A DNA stretch of 64,000 nt from an uncultured Flavobacteriales bacterium (GTDB lineage Bacteria > Bacteroidota > Bacteroidia > Flavobacteriales_G > Salibacteraceae): NCBI GenBank assembly GCA_943788145.1, contig CALSPD010000027.1:1-64000 (forward strand), written 5' to 3'. The position numbers were made by a program, and so were the translations under genes. Of this stretch, positions 1 through 12,714 are shown piece by piece. The notes beneath the pieces are model-generated. The model saw only the letters and a list, made by a program, of their open reading frames with translations. It was not told the DNA's origin and ran no database searches. Numbering within the stretch: the stretch's first letter is position 1; each line of letters begins with the position of its first letter.

Positions 1-2090
<2,090 letters not shown>

Positions 2091-2122
2091 GCTTATTATT
2101 TAACCATTCAGAGCAAATTGCA

Positions 2123-5100
2123 ATGGCATTAAGAAAAGAACAACGACCGCAAAGCGGCTTCAATCAAATAACTATCAGTCTGGCGTCTCCCGAGATGATT
2201 CTTGAAAAGTCTCATGGAGAGGTATTAAAGCCTGAAACAATCAACTATCGAACGTATAAACCAGAACGGGATGGTCTATTCTGTGAGCGAATTTTCGGTC
2301 CAGTCAAAGACTATGAATGTCATTGTGGTAAATACAAGCGAATCCGATATAAGGGAATCGTTTGTGACCGTTGTGGTGTTGAAGTAACAGAGAAAAAAGT
2401 GCGTAGAGAACGAATGGGACACATCTCATTGGTTGTTCCAGTTGCTCATATCTGGTATTTCAAATCCCTTCCGAACAAAATAGGTTACTTATTGGGCTTG
2501 CCTAGTAAAAAACTCGATTCGATCATTTATTACGAGCGTTATGTTGTAATCAATGCCGGTATTGCTAAGAATAAAGAAGGAGAGGAATTAAACTATCTTG
2601 ATTTCTTAACGGAAGAAGAGTACCTAGATATTCTAGATACGCTACCAAGAGAGAATCAATATTTAGACGATAATGATCCGCAAAAGTTCATAGCAATGAT
2701 GGGAGCTGATGCATTATATGCATTGCTTCAAAGATTGCAATTGGATGAATTGAGTTATGATTTGCGACATAAGGCTAATACTGAGACTTCGCAGCAACGT
2801 AAAAATGAAGCGTTAAAGAGACTTCAAGTTGTTGAGGCTTTTCGATCTGCGAACGAGCATATAGTGAACCGTCCTGAATGGATGATCGTTAAGGTGGTTC
2901 CAGTTATTCCACCTGAATTGCGTCCTTTAGTTCCTTTAGATGGTGGTCGTTTTGCCACATCGGATTTGAATGACCTGTACAGAAGAGTTATCATTCGAAA
3001 TAATCGACTTAAGCGTTTGCTTGAAATCAAAGCTCCTGAAGTCATCTTGCGAAACGAGAAGCGAATGCTTCAAGAAGCGGTTGATTCCTTGCTAGATAAT
3101 TCAAGAAAGTCTTCGGCTGTAAAAACGGAATCAAACAGAGCATTAAAATCGCTATCCGATAGTTTAAAGGGTAAGCAAGGGCGTTTTCGTCAAAACTTAC
3201 TTGGAAAGCGAGTTGATTATTCAGCGCGTTCGGTAATCGTTGTAGGTCCAGAATTGAAACTACATGAGTGCGGACTTCCTAAGGATATGGCTGCAGAGCT
3301 GTTCAAGCCGTTCATCATTCGAAAGCTGATTGAAAGAGGTATTGTAAAAACAGTAAAGTCAGCGAAAAAAATCGTTGATAAAAAAGAACCGGTTGTTTGG
3401 GATATTTTAGAGAATGTGTTGAAAGGTCATCCTGTTTTATTGAACAGGGCACCAACACTTCACCGTTTGGGTATCCAGGCATTTCAGCCAAAATTGATTG
3501 AAGGAAAAGCGATTCAGTTGCATCCTCTTGTATGTACGGCATTCAACGCGGATTTTGACGGTGACCAGATGGCCGTTCACGTTCCTTTAGGTCACGCAGC
3601 GGTATTAGAAGCTCAGCTCTTAATGTTGGCTTCACATAATATTTTGAACCCTGCGAATGGAGCTCCAATTGCCGTTCCTTCTCAAGATATGGTACTTGGA
3701 TTGTACTACACCACAAAGTCTCGTAAAAGTGATGAAACACGCACGATGCTTGGCCAAGGAAAGGTGTTTTATTCTCCTGAAGAAGTAATTATAGCATACA
3801 ACGAAGGAAAAGTTAATCTGCACTCTGAGATTAAGCTTCGAACCTATGAGTATGGTGAGCGAAAAATCATTGACACTGCATGTGGACGTGTTCTTTTCAA
3901 CCAATTGGTTCCAGAAAAAGCGGGTTACATCAATGAAGTACTTACTAAAAAGTCACTTCGAGATATCATCGGCCGAGTGTTAAAGACTTGCGGAATGGCG
4001 GCAACTGCCAAGTTCCTCGATGATATTAAGGCTTTAGGTTTTTACATGGCATTCAAAGGTGGTTTATCCTTTAATCTGGGTGATGTAATTGTACCAGATG
4101 AGAAAACTACGTTATTAGAAAAGGCCCAAACTGAGGTAGATGAGGTTATGATGAACTATAACATGGGTCTCATTACCAATAACGAGCGTTATAATCAGAT
4201 TATTGACATTTGGACACATACAAACTCCAAATTGACACATGTATTGATGAATCGACTTGAGAATGATAATCAAGGATTCAACTCGGTTTACATGATGTAT
4301 CATTCTGGTGCACGTGGATCGAAAGAGCAAATTCGTCAGCTCTCTGGAATGAGGGGATTGATGGCTAAACCACGTAAATCTGGAGCCCAAGGAGGAGCAA
4401 TTATTGAGAATCCAATTCTCTCTAATTTCCGTGAAGGTCTTTCTATCCTTGAATACTTTATCTCCACTCACGGAGCTCGTAAAGGTTTGGCGGATACGGC
4501 ACTTAAAACGGCCGATGCGGGTTACCTAACAAGAAGGCTAGTGGATGTCGCCCAAGATGTGATTGTTACTGCAGTAGATTGCGGTACGCTTCGAGGACTT
4601 ACAGCCACGGCTTTAAAGAAGAATGAAGATATCGTTGAAACGCTTGTCGAAAGGATCGTTGGTAGGACTAGTGTTTATGATGTTTTACATCCTGATACAG
4701 ATGAACTAATTGTCGCTACTGGTGAAGAAATTACAGATGAGGTAGCTAGTGCTATCGAAGCGGCTGGAATTGATGAAGTGGAAATTCGATCGGCTTTAAC
4801 GTGTGAAATGCCTCGTGGTATTTGTACAAAATGTTATGGTCAGAGTTTGTCAAGCGGTAATCAAGTTACCAAGGGAGAGGCTGTTGGAGTTATCGCAGCC
4901 CAGTCCATTGGAGAACCTGGTACGCAGCTGACACTTCGTACATTCCACGTGGGTGGTACGGCATCGAGTATTGCGTCCGAATCTAAAATTTTAGCCAAGG
5001 TCGATGGAACAGTCGAAATAGATGAACTTAGAACAGTAGAAAGGTCAGATAAAGATGGAACAGTTCATACGGTTGTAATTGGTCGATCTGCTGAAATGCG

Positions 5101-6424
5101 ATTGATCGATGCGAAATCAGGAATGACGGCTGTAACCAACATAATACCTTATGGATCTGAAATTTTCATAAAATCTGGATCGAAAGTGAAAAAGGGTGAT
5201 CTCATTTGTCAATGGGACCCATATAATGCAGTTATCCTTTCGGAATTTGGAGGAAAGCTTGTTTATGAAAGTATTGAAGAAGGAGTTACTTATAAGGAGG
5301 AGTCTGACGAACAGACAGGTTTCCGTGAAAAAGTAATTATCGATAATCGTGATAAGACAAAGAATCCAACTATCCACGTTACCGATGCTAAAGGTGAAAC
5401 GTTGCGTTCGTACAGTATTCCTGTAGGAGCACACATTATGGTTAACGAAGGTGACAAAGTAGGTTCAGGTGCTATTTTAATTAAGATACCACGATCTGGC
5501 GGAAACTCTTCAGGTGATATTACCGGAGGTCTTCCACGAGTTACTGAACTTTTTGAAGCTAGAAATCCTTCAAACCCTGCAATTGTTAGTGAAATAGATG
5601 GAATTGTAAGCTTTGGTAAAATAAAGCGTGGTAATCGTGAGATTATAGTTGAAACAAGAACTGGAGATGTTTCGAAATACCTTGTTCCGTTGTCAAGACA
5701 TATTCTTGTTCAAGAGAATGACTTTGTGAAAGCTGGGCAACCGCTTTCAGATGGTGCCATTACTCCAGCAGATATTCTTGCGATTATGGGCCCAACTGCG
5801 GTTCAGGAATACTTGGTAAATGAAATTCAAGAAGTTTATCGTTTACAAGGCGTGAAGATCAACGATAAGCACTTTGAGGTTATCGTGCGTCAAATGATGC
5901 GTAAAGTGATTATTCTTGATCCGGGAGATACTAAGTTCTTGGAAGCTCAGTCTGCTAATAAAGTTGATTTTATAGCAGAAAATGATCGAATATTTGGAAT
6001 GAAAGTCGTTATTGAAACGGGTGATTCAGAAACCCTGAAGCCAGGCCAAATTATTGATGCACGTAAGCTTAGAGATGAAAACTCAATACTTAGAAGAAAA
6101 GATAGAAAACTTGTAGAGGCTAGGGATGCTATCCCAGCGACAGGTCAACCAATTCTTCAAGGAATTACAAGAGCATCTTTACAAACGGAAAGCTTTATTT
6201 CAGCCGCTTCCTTCCAGGAAACGACAAAAGTATTGAATGAGGCTGCTGTTACAGGTAAAGTTGATCATCTAAAAGGTCTGAAAGAGAATGTAATCGTTGG
6301 TCACCTTATTCCTGCAGGAACTGGATTGATCGATTATAGAAATATTGTGGTTGGCAGTCAAGAAGAGTACGATCAGATGATTGGTGCTAATAAGGATGTG
6401 CTCATTGATGATTACACAAACTAA
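2123..6424 (+). CDS. rpoC: DNA-directed RNA polymerase beta' subunit
   Basis: Full-length 1,433-residue beta' subunit. The N-terminal zinc finger is visible as [20 protein letters not shown] (about residues 70-90). The catalytic magnesium loop [15 protein letters not shown] is near residues 474-488. The second zinc site is formed by the Cys of DCGT near 819 and [11 protein letters not shown] near 893-903. The trigger-loop region reads [20 protein letters not shown]. The C-terminus ([19 protein letters not shown], then HLIPAGTG) is typical. The frame is intact over 4.3 kb, unlike rpoB just upstream. It is cotranscribed with rpoB and with the DUF3467 gene 8 bp downstream. Confidence 0.99.
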   Translation: MALRKEQRPQSGFNQITISLASPEMILEKSHGEVLKPETINYRTYKPERDGLFCERIFGPVKDYECHCGKYKRIRYKGIVCDRCGVEVTEKKVRRERMGHISLVVPVAHIWYFKSLPNKIGYLLGLPSKKLDSIIYYERYVVINAGIAKNKEGEELNYLDFLTEEEYLDILDTLPRENQYLDDNDPQKFIAMMGADALYALLQRLQLDELSYDLRHKANTETSQQRKNEALKRLQVVEAFRSANEHIVNRPEWMIVKVVPVIPPELRPLVPLDGGRFATSDLNDLYRRVIIRNNRLKRLLEIKAPEVILRNEKRMLQEAVDSLLDNSRKSSAVKTESNRALKSLSDSLKGKQGRFRQNLLGKRVDYSARSVIVVGPELKLHECGLPKDMAAELFKPFIIRKLIERGIVKTVKSAKKIVDKKEPVVWDILENVLKGHPVLLNRAPTLHRLGIQAFQPKLIEGKAIQLHPLVCTAFNADFDGDQMAVHVPLGHAAVLEAQLLMLASHNILNPANGAPIAVPSQDMVLGLYYTTKSRKSDETRTMLGQGKVFYSPEEVIIAYNEGKVNLHSEIKLRTYEYGERKIIDTACGRVLFNQLVPEKAGYINEVLTKKSLRDIIGRVLKTCGMAATAKFLDDIKALGFYMAFKGGLSFNLGDVIVPDEKTTLLEKAQTEVDEVMMNYNMGLITNNERYNQIIDIWTHTNSKLTHVLMNRLENDNQGFNSVYMMYHSGARGSKEQIRQLSGMRGLMAKPRKSGAQGGAIIENPILSNFREGLSILEYFISTHGARKGLADTALKTADAGYLTRRLVDVAQDVIVTAVDCGTLRGLTATALKKNEDIVETLVERIVGRTSVYDVLHPDTDELIVATGEEITDEVASAIEAAGIDEVEIRSALTCEMPRGICTKCYGQSLSSGNQVTKGEAVGVIAAQSIGEPGTQLTLRTFHVGGTASSIASESKILAKVDGTVEIDELRTVERSDKDGTVHTVVIGRSAEMRLIDAKSGMTAVTNIIPYGSEIFIKSGSKVKKGDLICQWDPYNAVILSEFGGKLVYESIEEGVTYKEESDEQTGFREKVIIDNRDKTKNPTIHVTDAKGETLRSYSIPVGAHIMVNEGDKVGSGAILIKIPRSGGNSSGDITGGLPRVTELFEARNPSNPAIVSEIDGIVSFGKIKRGNREIIVETRTGDVSKYLVPLSRHILVQENDFVKAGQPLSDGAITPADILAIMGPTAVQEYLVNEIQEVYRLQGVKINDKHFEVIVRQMMRKVIILDPGDTKFLEAQSANKVDFIAENDRIFGMKVVIETGDSETLKPGQIIDARKLRDENSILRRKDRKLVEARDAIPATGQPILQGITRASLQTESFISAASFQETTKVLNEAAVTGKVDHLKGLKENVIVGHLIPAGTGLIDYRNIVVGSQEEYDQMIGANKDVLIDDYTN

Positions 6425-6432
6425 GCAAAGAG

Positions 6433-6753
6433 ATGGCAGACGAAAGGGAAATGAAACCTGGACAGATTAACATTGAACTCAATGAAGAGATTGCCCAAGG
6501 TGAATATTCGAACTTGGCAGTTATCACGCATTCGAATGCGGAGTTTATTGTTGATTTCATTAGTATGATGCCAGGAACGCCAAAAGCTCGCGTAAAGTCG
6601 CGAATCATATTGGCACCGCAACATGCTAAAAGGCTATTGAAGGCACTTAATGACAACGTTAGGAAGTTCGAAAGCCAACATGGTGAAATCAACGATGTTG
6701 ATCCAAACACAGCTCCTTTTCCGATGAATTTCGGACCCACGGCAGAAGCATAG
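6433..6753 (+). CDS. DUF3467 domain protein
   Basis: Small 106-residue protein of the DUF3467 family, whose function is not established. The core is recognisable from NIELNEEIAQGEYSNLAVI, the NAEFIVDF motif and RIILAPQHAKRLLKALNDN. It has no signal peptide or membrane segment, so it is probably cytoplasmic. It begins 8 bp after rpoC and ends just before a strong hairpin, so it is the last gene of the rpoBC transcript. This position next to rpoC is common in Bacteroidota. Some DUF3467 relatives fall near immunoglobulin-like folds, but no role should be read from this sequence alone. Confidence 0.9.
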   Translation: MADEREMKPGQINIELNEEIAQGEYSNLAVITHSNAEFIVDFISMMPGTPKARVKSRIILAPQHAKRLLKALNDNVRKFESQHGEINDVDPNTAPFPMNFGPTAEA

Positions 6754-6778
6754 TATCTGCGAATTCAAATAATTAAAG

Positions 6779-6809
6779 TGGCTGCTCTTATGAGCGGCCA
6801 TTTTACTTT
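6779..6809 (+). terminator. rpoBC operon terminator, probably bidirectional
   Basis: Nine-base stem TGGCTGCTC (6779-6787) and GAGCGGCCA (6792-6800) with one G-T pair and a TTAT loop, followed by TTTTACTTT. The convergent patatin gene ends at 6803, and upstream AAAG gives U-rich sequence on the other strand too, so it can serve both transcripts. Confidence 0.75.
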
Positions 6810-9151
6810 AACGCCCTGTCGTTAAATAGGATGTAGCCAAAATGAACCAAAAAGGTAATTGGCGTGCGGTCATCTACACTAATCTCAGGCAAATTGTGGT
6901 AGTAGTTGACACTAAAACTCAAAGGACCTATAGGTGTATGATAGACTGCATTGGCAGTGGCTATGGTATATCGTCTGGCAAGGCTGCGGCTTCTAACAAA
7001 GCGATTTTCATTAACGTCTCCATCTCCATCTAAATCGTTAATGTCTGTGACCAAATCGGCAAAATTATAAGGCTGAAAAAGGTAGCCTTCAAATCGTAAA
7101 TCGATGTTTTTATAGATATTGAATATCACCTTGTGGCCAATTGCAGCATATTGGTAAGCTCTAAATGTTTCAAGAAATAAGGTTTTACTCTCAGGAGTAG
7201 GCTGAAAGGCTGGTGAGCGCAAGGAGCTTGATGAGTAGTTCGAAAAAAGTTCCATGGTAGAATAAACGCCTTCGGCAAAAAAACCTAATCTAATGACCCC
7301 TTTCGATTTATAGAAAACATCATAAGTCGTTTTAAAATCAAACCAATTATGAAATTTGAATAATCGAGATTGATCTAAGGATGTAGTGCCAGGAGTATAT
7401 GTTTCATCTCCTTCCGTATATCGAGCGGAAAGGGAAAACAATGTTCCCGAGTTGGCATATTGCTTTTTATTTAGACTGTTTTTTTCGAAAGCTAGATTCA
7501 AGGTTTGACCTCCAAAAACAGTTATGTCTTGTATGGATTCAGAACCAAAATTGGAGGTTTGATAATAGTCGTCTTTTAGGGAAACAGCACCACCGTTGAA
7601 GCTGATTTTGGTTTTGTTTGATATTGCAAACGAAAACCCTACTTGACCATATTGTTCATTTTGTATAAGGAAAAGGGAATTATTGTTTTCGAAAAAGGTG
7701 GCTCTGCTTTCGTAATAATTCCATCGATTTAGGGCGCCAGCAATTTCAAGATATATAGGAAATCGAGTAGGGATGTCAATTCTTCCAGTGCCTGAAAGTG
7801 AAGAGTAGAGCTTGCCAAAATAAGTGTTCGCATAAAAGCTCGTTCCGGTATTATTCATTGCTGAATATCCGATGCCAACATATCCTGTCGTTATGGGTCT
7901 TGAGGCTATGTTTCCACCAAATTCAATCAACAAGTTTTTCTCCTTTCGAATCTCCAATGTCAATTTATAACTCGAATCGGCCTTGACCCACTTTGGGTAT
8001 GGAAAAATCCGGTAGATCTTATCAGATTCAAGAAGACGATAATATCCTGTTCTCAATTCTTCCATTTGCAGAGATGAATTCTTTTTTGGTTTTAAGACTA
8101 GACCAACGTAAGCGGCTTGTGATTTGGTCAATCCCCTATATTCAATATCGTGAAACGCCAATGGTTCTTTGTGCCTATTAAACTCATCTCTACGTTCTTG
8201 AACTACTTTGGAATGAACCCTTCGATGCACCTTTTGTTTGATGTCATCCATTTCAGCCATAGCGGCCTTATATCCAGAAGAGACGTTTTCTGGGGCATGG
8301 TTAAAATCAAAGGTTCCAAATTTTACCAACGGTTCAATCAACACGCAACATTCCGCCTCAAGAGAATAATTTGTTTTGCTCACGACCAAATTTCGAAGTT
8401 GGGAAATAGCATCTCCTTCTTTAGGCGGATCCTCGTTAGAAGAAACATTACTTCCAATTATCACCTCTGGGTCGAATACTTCACGCATTACATCCGTTGG
8501 AAAGTTGTTATATAATCCGCCATCAAAGAGTAATTTACCATCAACCATTAATGGTTCGATGTATAACGGATAACTCATGCTGGCTCGAATGGTTCGGTTC
8601 AGATTTCCGTTATCAAAAACAATGGTTGATTTATCTTCAATGTTTGAAGCAACACAGCGAAATGGTACAAATAGGCTATCGAAATTGTAACCCGCCTGCA
8701 TACTCGCAGGTCCAAGTAAATTCATCATCTCTATATCTAAGGCCGAGGGATTGATGAAACTAGTCGGAATCGAGCTTTGCAAAAAATTCGAGTCTGAATT
8801 GAACCTGAATGAGAACCAACTGGCGTTTGGTGCGGGTTTCCGAAAGAAATAAATGTACTTATCTTCAATTTCCCCTTCCGCCAATTTTCGATAATAGTCA
8901 CTCGTCAGAATGGTTTCAATTTCAGCTGGGGAATAGCCAGCGGCATACATACCGCCTATCAATGCTCCGATTGACGTTCCTGTTATGTAGTCTATGGGAA
9001 TAGCGTTCTCTTCCAACGCTTTTAAAACTCCGATATGCGCTAAACCACTTGCCCCACCTCCACTTAATACGACACCTACTTTTTGACCAAGAACAACGGT
9101 TCCTAGCGAAAAGGTCCATAGAAGTAAAAAGCAAATTAACCTAGAAAGCAT
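6803..9151 (-). CDS. Patatin-like phospholipase with POTRA and outer-membrane beta-barrel
   Basis: 782-residue protein of the patatin/autotransporter-like type (PlpD-like layout). Residues 1-22 form a signal peptide. The patatin domain starts at once with oxyanion-hole motif SGGGASGLAHIG (30-41), nucleophile motif GTSIG (Ser60) and the catalytic Asp in FDGGLYNN (about 210). A POTRA-like segment (about 335-415) follows, then a beta-rich region to the end consistent with a BamA/TamA-type 16-strand barrel. It probably hydrolyses phospholipid acyl chains at or outside the outer membrane. A TAnnTTTG box lies only 4 bp before the start codon, so the mRNA may be leaderless. It is monocistronic and convergent with rpoC-DUF3467. 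Confidence 0.9.
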   Translation of the reverse strand: MLSRLICFLLLWTFSLGTVVLGQKVGVVLSGGGASGLAHIGVLKALEENAIPIDYITGTSIGALIGGMYAAGYSPAEIETILTSDYYRKLAEGEIEDKYIYFFRKPAPNASWFSFRFNSDSNFLQSSIPTSFINPSALDIEMMNLLGPASMQAGYNFDSLFVPFRCVASNIEDKSTIVFDNGNLNRTIRASMSYPLYIEPLMVDGKLLFDGGLYNNFPTDVMREVFDPEVIIGSNVSSNEDPPKEGDAISQLRNLVVSKTNYSLEAECCVLIEPLVKFGTFDFNHAPENVSSGYKAAMAEMDDIKQKVHRRVHSKVVQERRDEFNRHKEPLAFHDIEYRGLTKSQAAYVGLVLKPKKNSSLQMEELRTGYYRLLESDKIYRIFPYPKWVKADSSYKLTLEIRKEKNLLIEFGGNIASRPITTGYVGIGYSAMNNTGTSFYANTYFGKLYSSLSGTGRIDIPTRFPIYLEIAGALNRWNYYESRATFFENNNSLFLIQNEQYGQVGFSFAISNKTKISFNGGAVSLKDDYYQTSNFGSESIQDITVFGGQTLNLAFEKNSLNKKQYANSGTLFSLSARYTEGDETYTPGTTSLDQSRLFKFHNWFDFKTTYDVFYKSKGVIRLGFFAEGVYSTMELFSNYSSSSLRSPAFQPTPESKTLFLETFRAYQYAAIGHKVIFNIYKNIDLRFEGYLFQPYNFADLVTDINDLDGDGDVNENRFVRSRSLARRYTIATANAVYHTPIGPLSFSVNYYHNLPEISVDDRTPITFLVHFGYILFNDRALK

Positions 9152-9155
9152 AGCC

Positions 9156-9184
9156 CAAATTTAATGAACTTCGAACGTTGTCAA
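9156..9184 (-). promoter_or_regulatory. Promoter of the patatin gene
   Basis: On the minus strand TTGAC (9184-9180) is followed after 16 bases by TAAATTTG (9163-9156), a match to the Bacteroidota -33/-7 consensus. The initiator ATG is at 9151, so transcription would begin at or within the start codon. Confidence 0.55.
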
Positions 9185-9192
9185 CGGATCAG

Positions 9193-9975
9193 TTAGAGCC
9201 TAGATTTTAGTCCATTTAAATATGCTGGCGCTTGTATCAACCGAGATCCATACCAGCTGAAGATTTCACCATCGACTAATTCAATCTTAGCGCTTGGCAG
9301 GATTTCCTGAATTGCCTTAGCATGATGCGCATTAAAGGGAAATGGTTCACTCGAAAGCAAAACCAAATCAGGGTCTAATAATTTAATCTCTTCTATCGTT
9401 AAAGAGGGATACCTAGATTCAAAAGTTCTGGCCGGGTTTACCAAGCCAATGCGGGACATCATGGTATCGATAAATGTATCTGATCCTACAGCCATAAATG
9501 GTTTGTTCCATATAAGATAAATGGTTTTTACGGGGGGTGAAATAGGTTCTAAACCATCAAATCCATTTCGAATGTCCAGAATCAACATTTGAGCTTTTTC
9601 CTTTACATCGAGCAATCCACCCAAGTCCGATATCATATGGATTGCGTCTTCAAACGTTACGATATCGCTCATCCAAACCGGAAAACGTGCGCTGAGTTGC
9701 TCGATTTCTTCCTCTGTATTTTCTTCTTTATTTCCAATAATGAGGTCAGGCTTGAGATCGGAAATCTTTTGAAAATCTAAGGTTTTGGTGCCACCAACCC
9801 TTGGTTTGGTTTGATGCCATTCTTTTGGGTGAATACAAAATTTAGTTATTCCTACAATGCGATCACCGAGTCCAAGATCGAAAAGCAGCTCCGTCTGAGA
9901 CGGGACTAAACTTATGATGCGCATTGGAGGTTTCTCGACCTTGACGCTTCGTCCAATTTGATCGATGTATTCCAT
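9193..9975 (-). CDS. BtuF-like helical-backbone metal/cobalamin receptor
   Basis: 260-residue member of the class III periplasmic-binding fold used for cobalamin and siderophores. Family marks are RIISLVPSQTELLFDLGLGD (20-39), GITKFCIHP, VGGTKTLDFQKISDLKPDLI and the C-terminal LLDPDLVLLSSEPFPF. No signal peptide or lipobox is visible at the ATG, so it may act in the cytoplasm, as some Bacteroidota homologues appear to, or the export signal may be missing. No TonB receptor or ABC permease is adjacent. The downstream patatin gene starts 42 bp further on with its own promoter. Ligand unknown. Confidence 0.82.
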   Translation of the reverse strand: MEYIDQIGRSVKVEKPPMRIISLVPSQTELLFDLGLGDRIVGITKFCIHPKEWHQTKPRVGGTKTLDFQKISDLKPDLIIGNKEENTEEEIEQLSARFPVWMSDIVTFEDAIHMISDLGGLLDVKEKAQMLILDIRNGFDGLEPISPPVKTIYLIWNKPFMAVGSDTFIDTMMSRIGLVNPARTFESRYPSLTIEEIKLLDPDLVLLSSEPFPFNAHHAKAIQEILPSAKIELVDGEIFSWYGSRLIQAPAYLNGLKSRL

Positions 9976-10004
9976 GCTATTTTATTTGACTGATTACGCT
10001 TGTA

Positions 10005-11366
10005 TTATGACATTGCTGCCACCAAATCGTGTCTAGTAATTATGTGATATTTCCCTTGTCCCAAATCGACTAAAACGGCACCATTAGATTCATCGATCTT
10101 TTTGGAAATGGTACTTAATGGATCGCTGGCTTGAACCACAGGATATGGTGTGTGCATGTAGTTTGAAACCGCTTTGTCGCGAGCGCTTGGATCTTTGGTT
10201 AAGGCGGGTAATAAATGAACGTCATCCAAACTACCAACGAACTTTCCATCTTCCAATACCGGAAGTTGAGATACACCGAATTTCCGCATGATGGCAATGG
10301 CGTTATGTACGGGTTCTCCAGAATTAACGGTCAAAAGCGGTAAGTTTTTGTGTTCGCTTATTAAATCTCGAGCCACTTGATTTTCCTCATTTAAAAAACC
10401 TCGTTCTCGCATCCAATCATCGTTGAACACCTTGCCAACATAGCGTGAGCCATGGTCATGAAAAAGGACCACAACAACGGAATCTTCATTTAATTCGTGC
10501 TTCATTTGACGAATGGTTTGAAATGCTGAACCGGCTGAATAACCCAAAAGCATTCCTTCCTTTCTTGCCAGTTCTCGCGTTACCAATGCTCCATCGCGAT
10601 CAGTTACTTTTTCAAAATGATCAATCAATGAAAAATCAACGTTTTTTGGTAAGATGTCTTCGCCAATTCCTTCTGTGATGTAGCTATAAATCTCTTTTTC
10701 GTCAAAAATGCCCGTTTCATGGTATTTCTTAAAGACGGATCCGTATGAATCGGCACCCCAGATTTTAATCGCTGGATTCTTTTCCTTCAAGTATTTAGCA
10801 ACACCGGATATGGTGCCACCTGTGCCTACTCCAACGACAAAATGAGTTATTTTACCTTCGGTTTGTTTCCAAATTTCAGGTCCTGTGCTTTCGTAATGTG
10901 CAATGGAATTTCCTGGATTATCGTATTGATTAACCCAAAATGAATTGGGTATTTCTTCATTCAACCGCTTCGCTACGGAGTAATAAGACTCAGGATGATC
11001 AGGGGTGACATTGGTTGGGCAAACGTGAACCACGGCTCCAACAGCACGCAGAATGTCCATTTTTTCTTTGCTCTGCTTGTCGCTTAACGTACAATGTAGC
11101 TTATAACCTTTAACTATTGCAGCAAGTGCCAAACCCATTCCGGTATTTCCGCTTGTACACTCGATCAATGTTCCTCCTGGTTTGATTTGCCCATTCTTTT
11201 CAGCATCTTCAACCATTTTCAAAGCCATTCGGTCTTTGACGCTGTGCCCAGGATTAAAATATTCCAATTTGGCCAAAATGGTACCCGGAATATCTTCCGC
11301 TATTTTATTGAGTTTAACCATGGGTGTATTGCCAATGGTGCCGAGAATGTTTTCTTTGAAATCCAT
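10005..11366 (-). CDS. Cystathionine beta-synthase-type PLP enzyme with CBS pair
   Basis: 453 residues: a fold-type II PLP domain (about 1-320) joined to two CBS domains (about 335-450). Lys44 in NPGHSVKDRMA is the Schiff-base residue. TSGNTG (71-76) binds the substrate carboxylate, GVGTGGTISG binds the PLP phosphate, and GYSAGS is the serine loop near the PLP ring. The layout matches cystathionine beta-synthase (serine plus homocysteine, transsulfuration); a cysteine synthase using O-acetylserine cannot be excluded. The CBS pair (PVLEDGKFVGSLDD and the C-terminal copy) probably regulates activity. It lies 29 bp upstream of the BtuF-like gene and may be cotranscribed with it. Confidence 0.9.
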   Translation of the reverse strand: MDFKENILGTIGNTPMVKLNKIAEDIPGTILAKLEYFNPGHSVKDRMALKMVEDAEKNGQIKPGGTLIECTSGNTGMGLALAAIVKGYKLHCTLSDKQSKEKMDILRAVGAVVHVCPTNVTPDHPESYYSVAKRLNEEIPNSFWVNQYDNPGNSIAHYESTGPEIWKQTEGKITHFVVGVGTGGTISGVAKYLKEKNPAIKIWGADSYGSVFKKYHETGIFDEKEIYSYITEGIGEDILPKNVDFSLIDHFEKVTDRDGALVTRELARKEGMLLGYSAGSAFQTIRQMKHELNEDSVVVVLFHDHGSRYVGKVFNDDWMRERGFLNEENQVARDLISEHKNLPLLTVNSGEPVHNAIAIMRKFGVSQLPVLEDGKFVGSLDDVHLLPALTKDPSARDKAVSNYMHTPYPVVQASDPLSTISKKIDESNGAVLVDLGQGKYHIITRHDLVAAMS

Positions 11367-11401
11367 ACGAGGAAAATATTAAGTGCGCGAAAGTAAAACC
11401 C

Positions 11402-12634
11402 TTAGTTGAATCGAATGGTTTTAACTGGTTCTATCCGACTAACTATGAATGATGGTATGACCAGCATCAGTAGGGAGATCAAAATGCTTCCTAGATTAAT
11501 CATTAGAAGCGTGTCGATTTCGAAAAGGACAGGAACGTGATCGATGTAATAGTTTGCCTTGTTGAGCTTTAAGAATTCAAATTTCTGCTGAAACAGACCT
11601 AAGCCAATTCCGATCACATCGCCCCAAAAAGTTCCCAAAAGGATAAGGTAGGCTGCATTATAAAGAAATATGCGGCTAATGCTCTTGTTGTTGGCGCCCA
11701 TAGCCTTCAACAGACCAATCATGTTTGTCCGCTCCAAAATAAATACCAATAATGCCGTAATCATATTAATGCCAGAAACGAGCACCATGAGGGTGAGAAT
11801 GATTATTACGTTTAAATCTTGGAGTTCGAGCCAACCGAAGATCTCCATGAATTGGTCGGTTATTTTCAGCGTTGTGAATTCCCATGAAATGTGCTCGGAT
11901 ATAATATCATCCAGTCGGGGCAAATCTTCAAAGGACTTAAGTGTGACCTCGAATCCTGCTACTTGATCTTCTTCCCAGTTGTTCAATTTTTGGACATGCC
12001 TCAGGTCGCAAAGCATAATGTTTGAATCAAACTGATCCATGCCGCTTTCATAAACTCCGCCAATAATGAACCTGCGTTTACGCTCTTGCTCATCCTGCAC
12101 AAACACAACTGTTATTTTATCTCCTAATTTGAGATTGAGCTTGTCCAGTATGTACTTTGAAAGAACCACGCTATCCGTTTTACTGCTATCGGGCAGGGTG
12201 AATACAGATCCTGCTATTAGGTTTTGATTAAAGAAATCCCAATCAAAATCTCGATCAATTCCTTTTGCAACTACGCCTTTAATTTCACCATTGGCGACAA
12301 TTATTCCGCTTTTAAATGCATAAACATTGACTCCTTTTACGCTTGGTTCCTGCTCGATCGCCTCGATAAAGGGTTGATCGCGACTAATGGGTTTTGCGCC
12401 CATGGTGTTTTGAGGATTGTAGAGCGATATCTGCAAATGCGACCCAAAGCCGACCACCTTTTTGCGAATTTCTTGCTGAAAACCCGTCACAATGCCAATG
12501 GAAAGAATCATCACGGCCATGCCGATGGCGATGCCCGCCACAGCTATTTTTACAATGGCCGAGCTGCTCTGTCCCGTAAGGCCTTTTCTGCGGCCCCAAA
12601 TCATTTTTTTGGCTAGAAAGAGTTCGTAATGCAA
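11402..12634 (-). CDS. FtsX/LolC-LolE-type ABC permease
   Basis: 410-residue MacB/FtsX-type permease. TM1 (about 27-50) carries IAVAGIAIGMAVMILSIGIV, then a large periplasmic domain (about 55-265) and three further TMs (about 270-300, 315-345, 370-400). The cytoplasmic ERTNMIGLLKAMGANNKSI segment contacts the ATPase. This architecture and size match LolC/LolE lipoprotein-release subunits. The partner LolD-type ATPase is not in the window. The start codon read here is TTG, giving MHYELFLAKKMI, which aligns with the usual N-terminus of this family. It is divergent from the NamZ gene. Confidence 0.85.
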   Translation of the reverse strand: MHYELFLAKKMIWGRRKGLTGQSSSAIVKIAVAGIAIGMAVMILSIGIVTGFQQEIRKKVVGFGSHLQISLYNPQNTMGAKPISRDQPFIEAIEQEPSVKGVNVYAFKSGIIVANGEIKGVVAKGIDRDFDWDFFNQNLIAGSVFTLPDSSKTDSVVLSKYILDKLNLKLGDKITVVFVQDEQERKRRFIIGGVYESGMDQFDSNIMLCDLRHVQKLNNWEEDQVAGFEVTLKSFEDLPRLDDIISEHISWEFTTLKITDQFMEIFGWLELQDLNVIIILTLMVLVSGINMITALLVFILERTNMIGLLKAMGANNKSISRIFLYNAAYLILLGTFWGDVIGIGLGLFQQKFEFLKLNKANYYIDHVPVLFEIDTLLMINLGSILISLLMLVIPSFIVSRIEPVKTIRFN

Positions 12635-12714
12635 GCGTGCTCTGTTAAAAACTTAAGCGTGATTGAGTTTTTCTCGCGGTGAAGATGCGGATTTTTGGCT
12701 GGTATATTCAGCCT

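Noticed and set aside
12224-12616. 130-codon plus-strand frame opposite the LolC/E-type gene
   Set aside because: It is antisense to a clearly coding permease, with no domain or signal, and is a codon-bias shadow.
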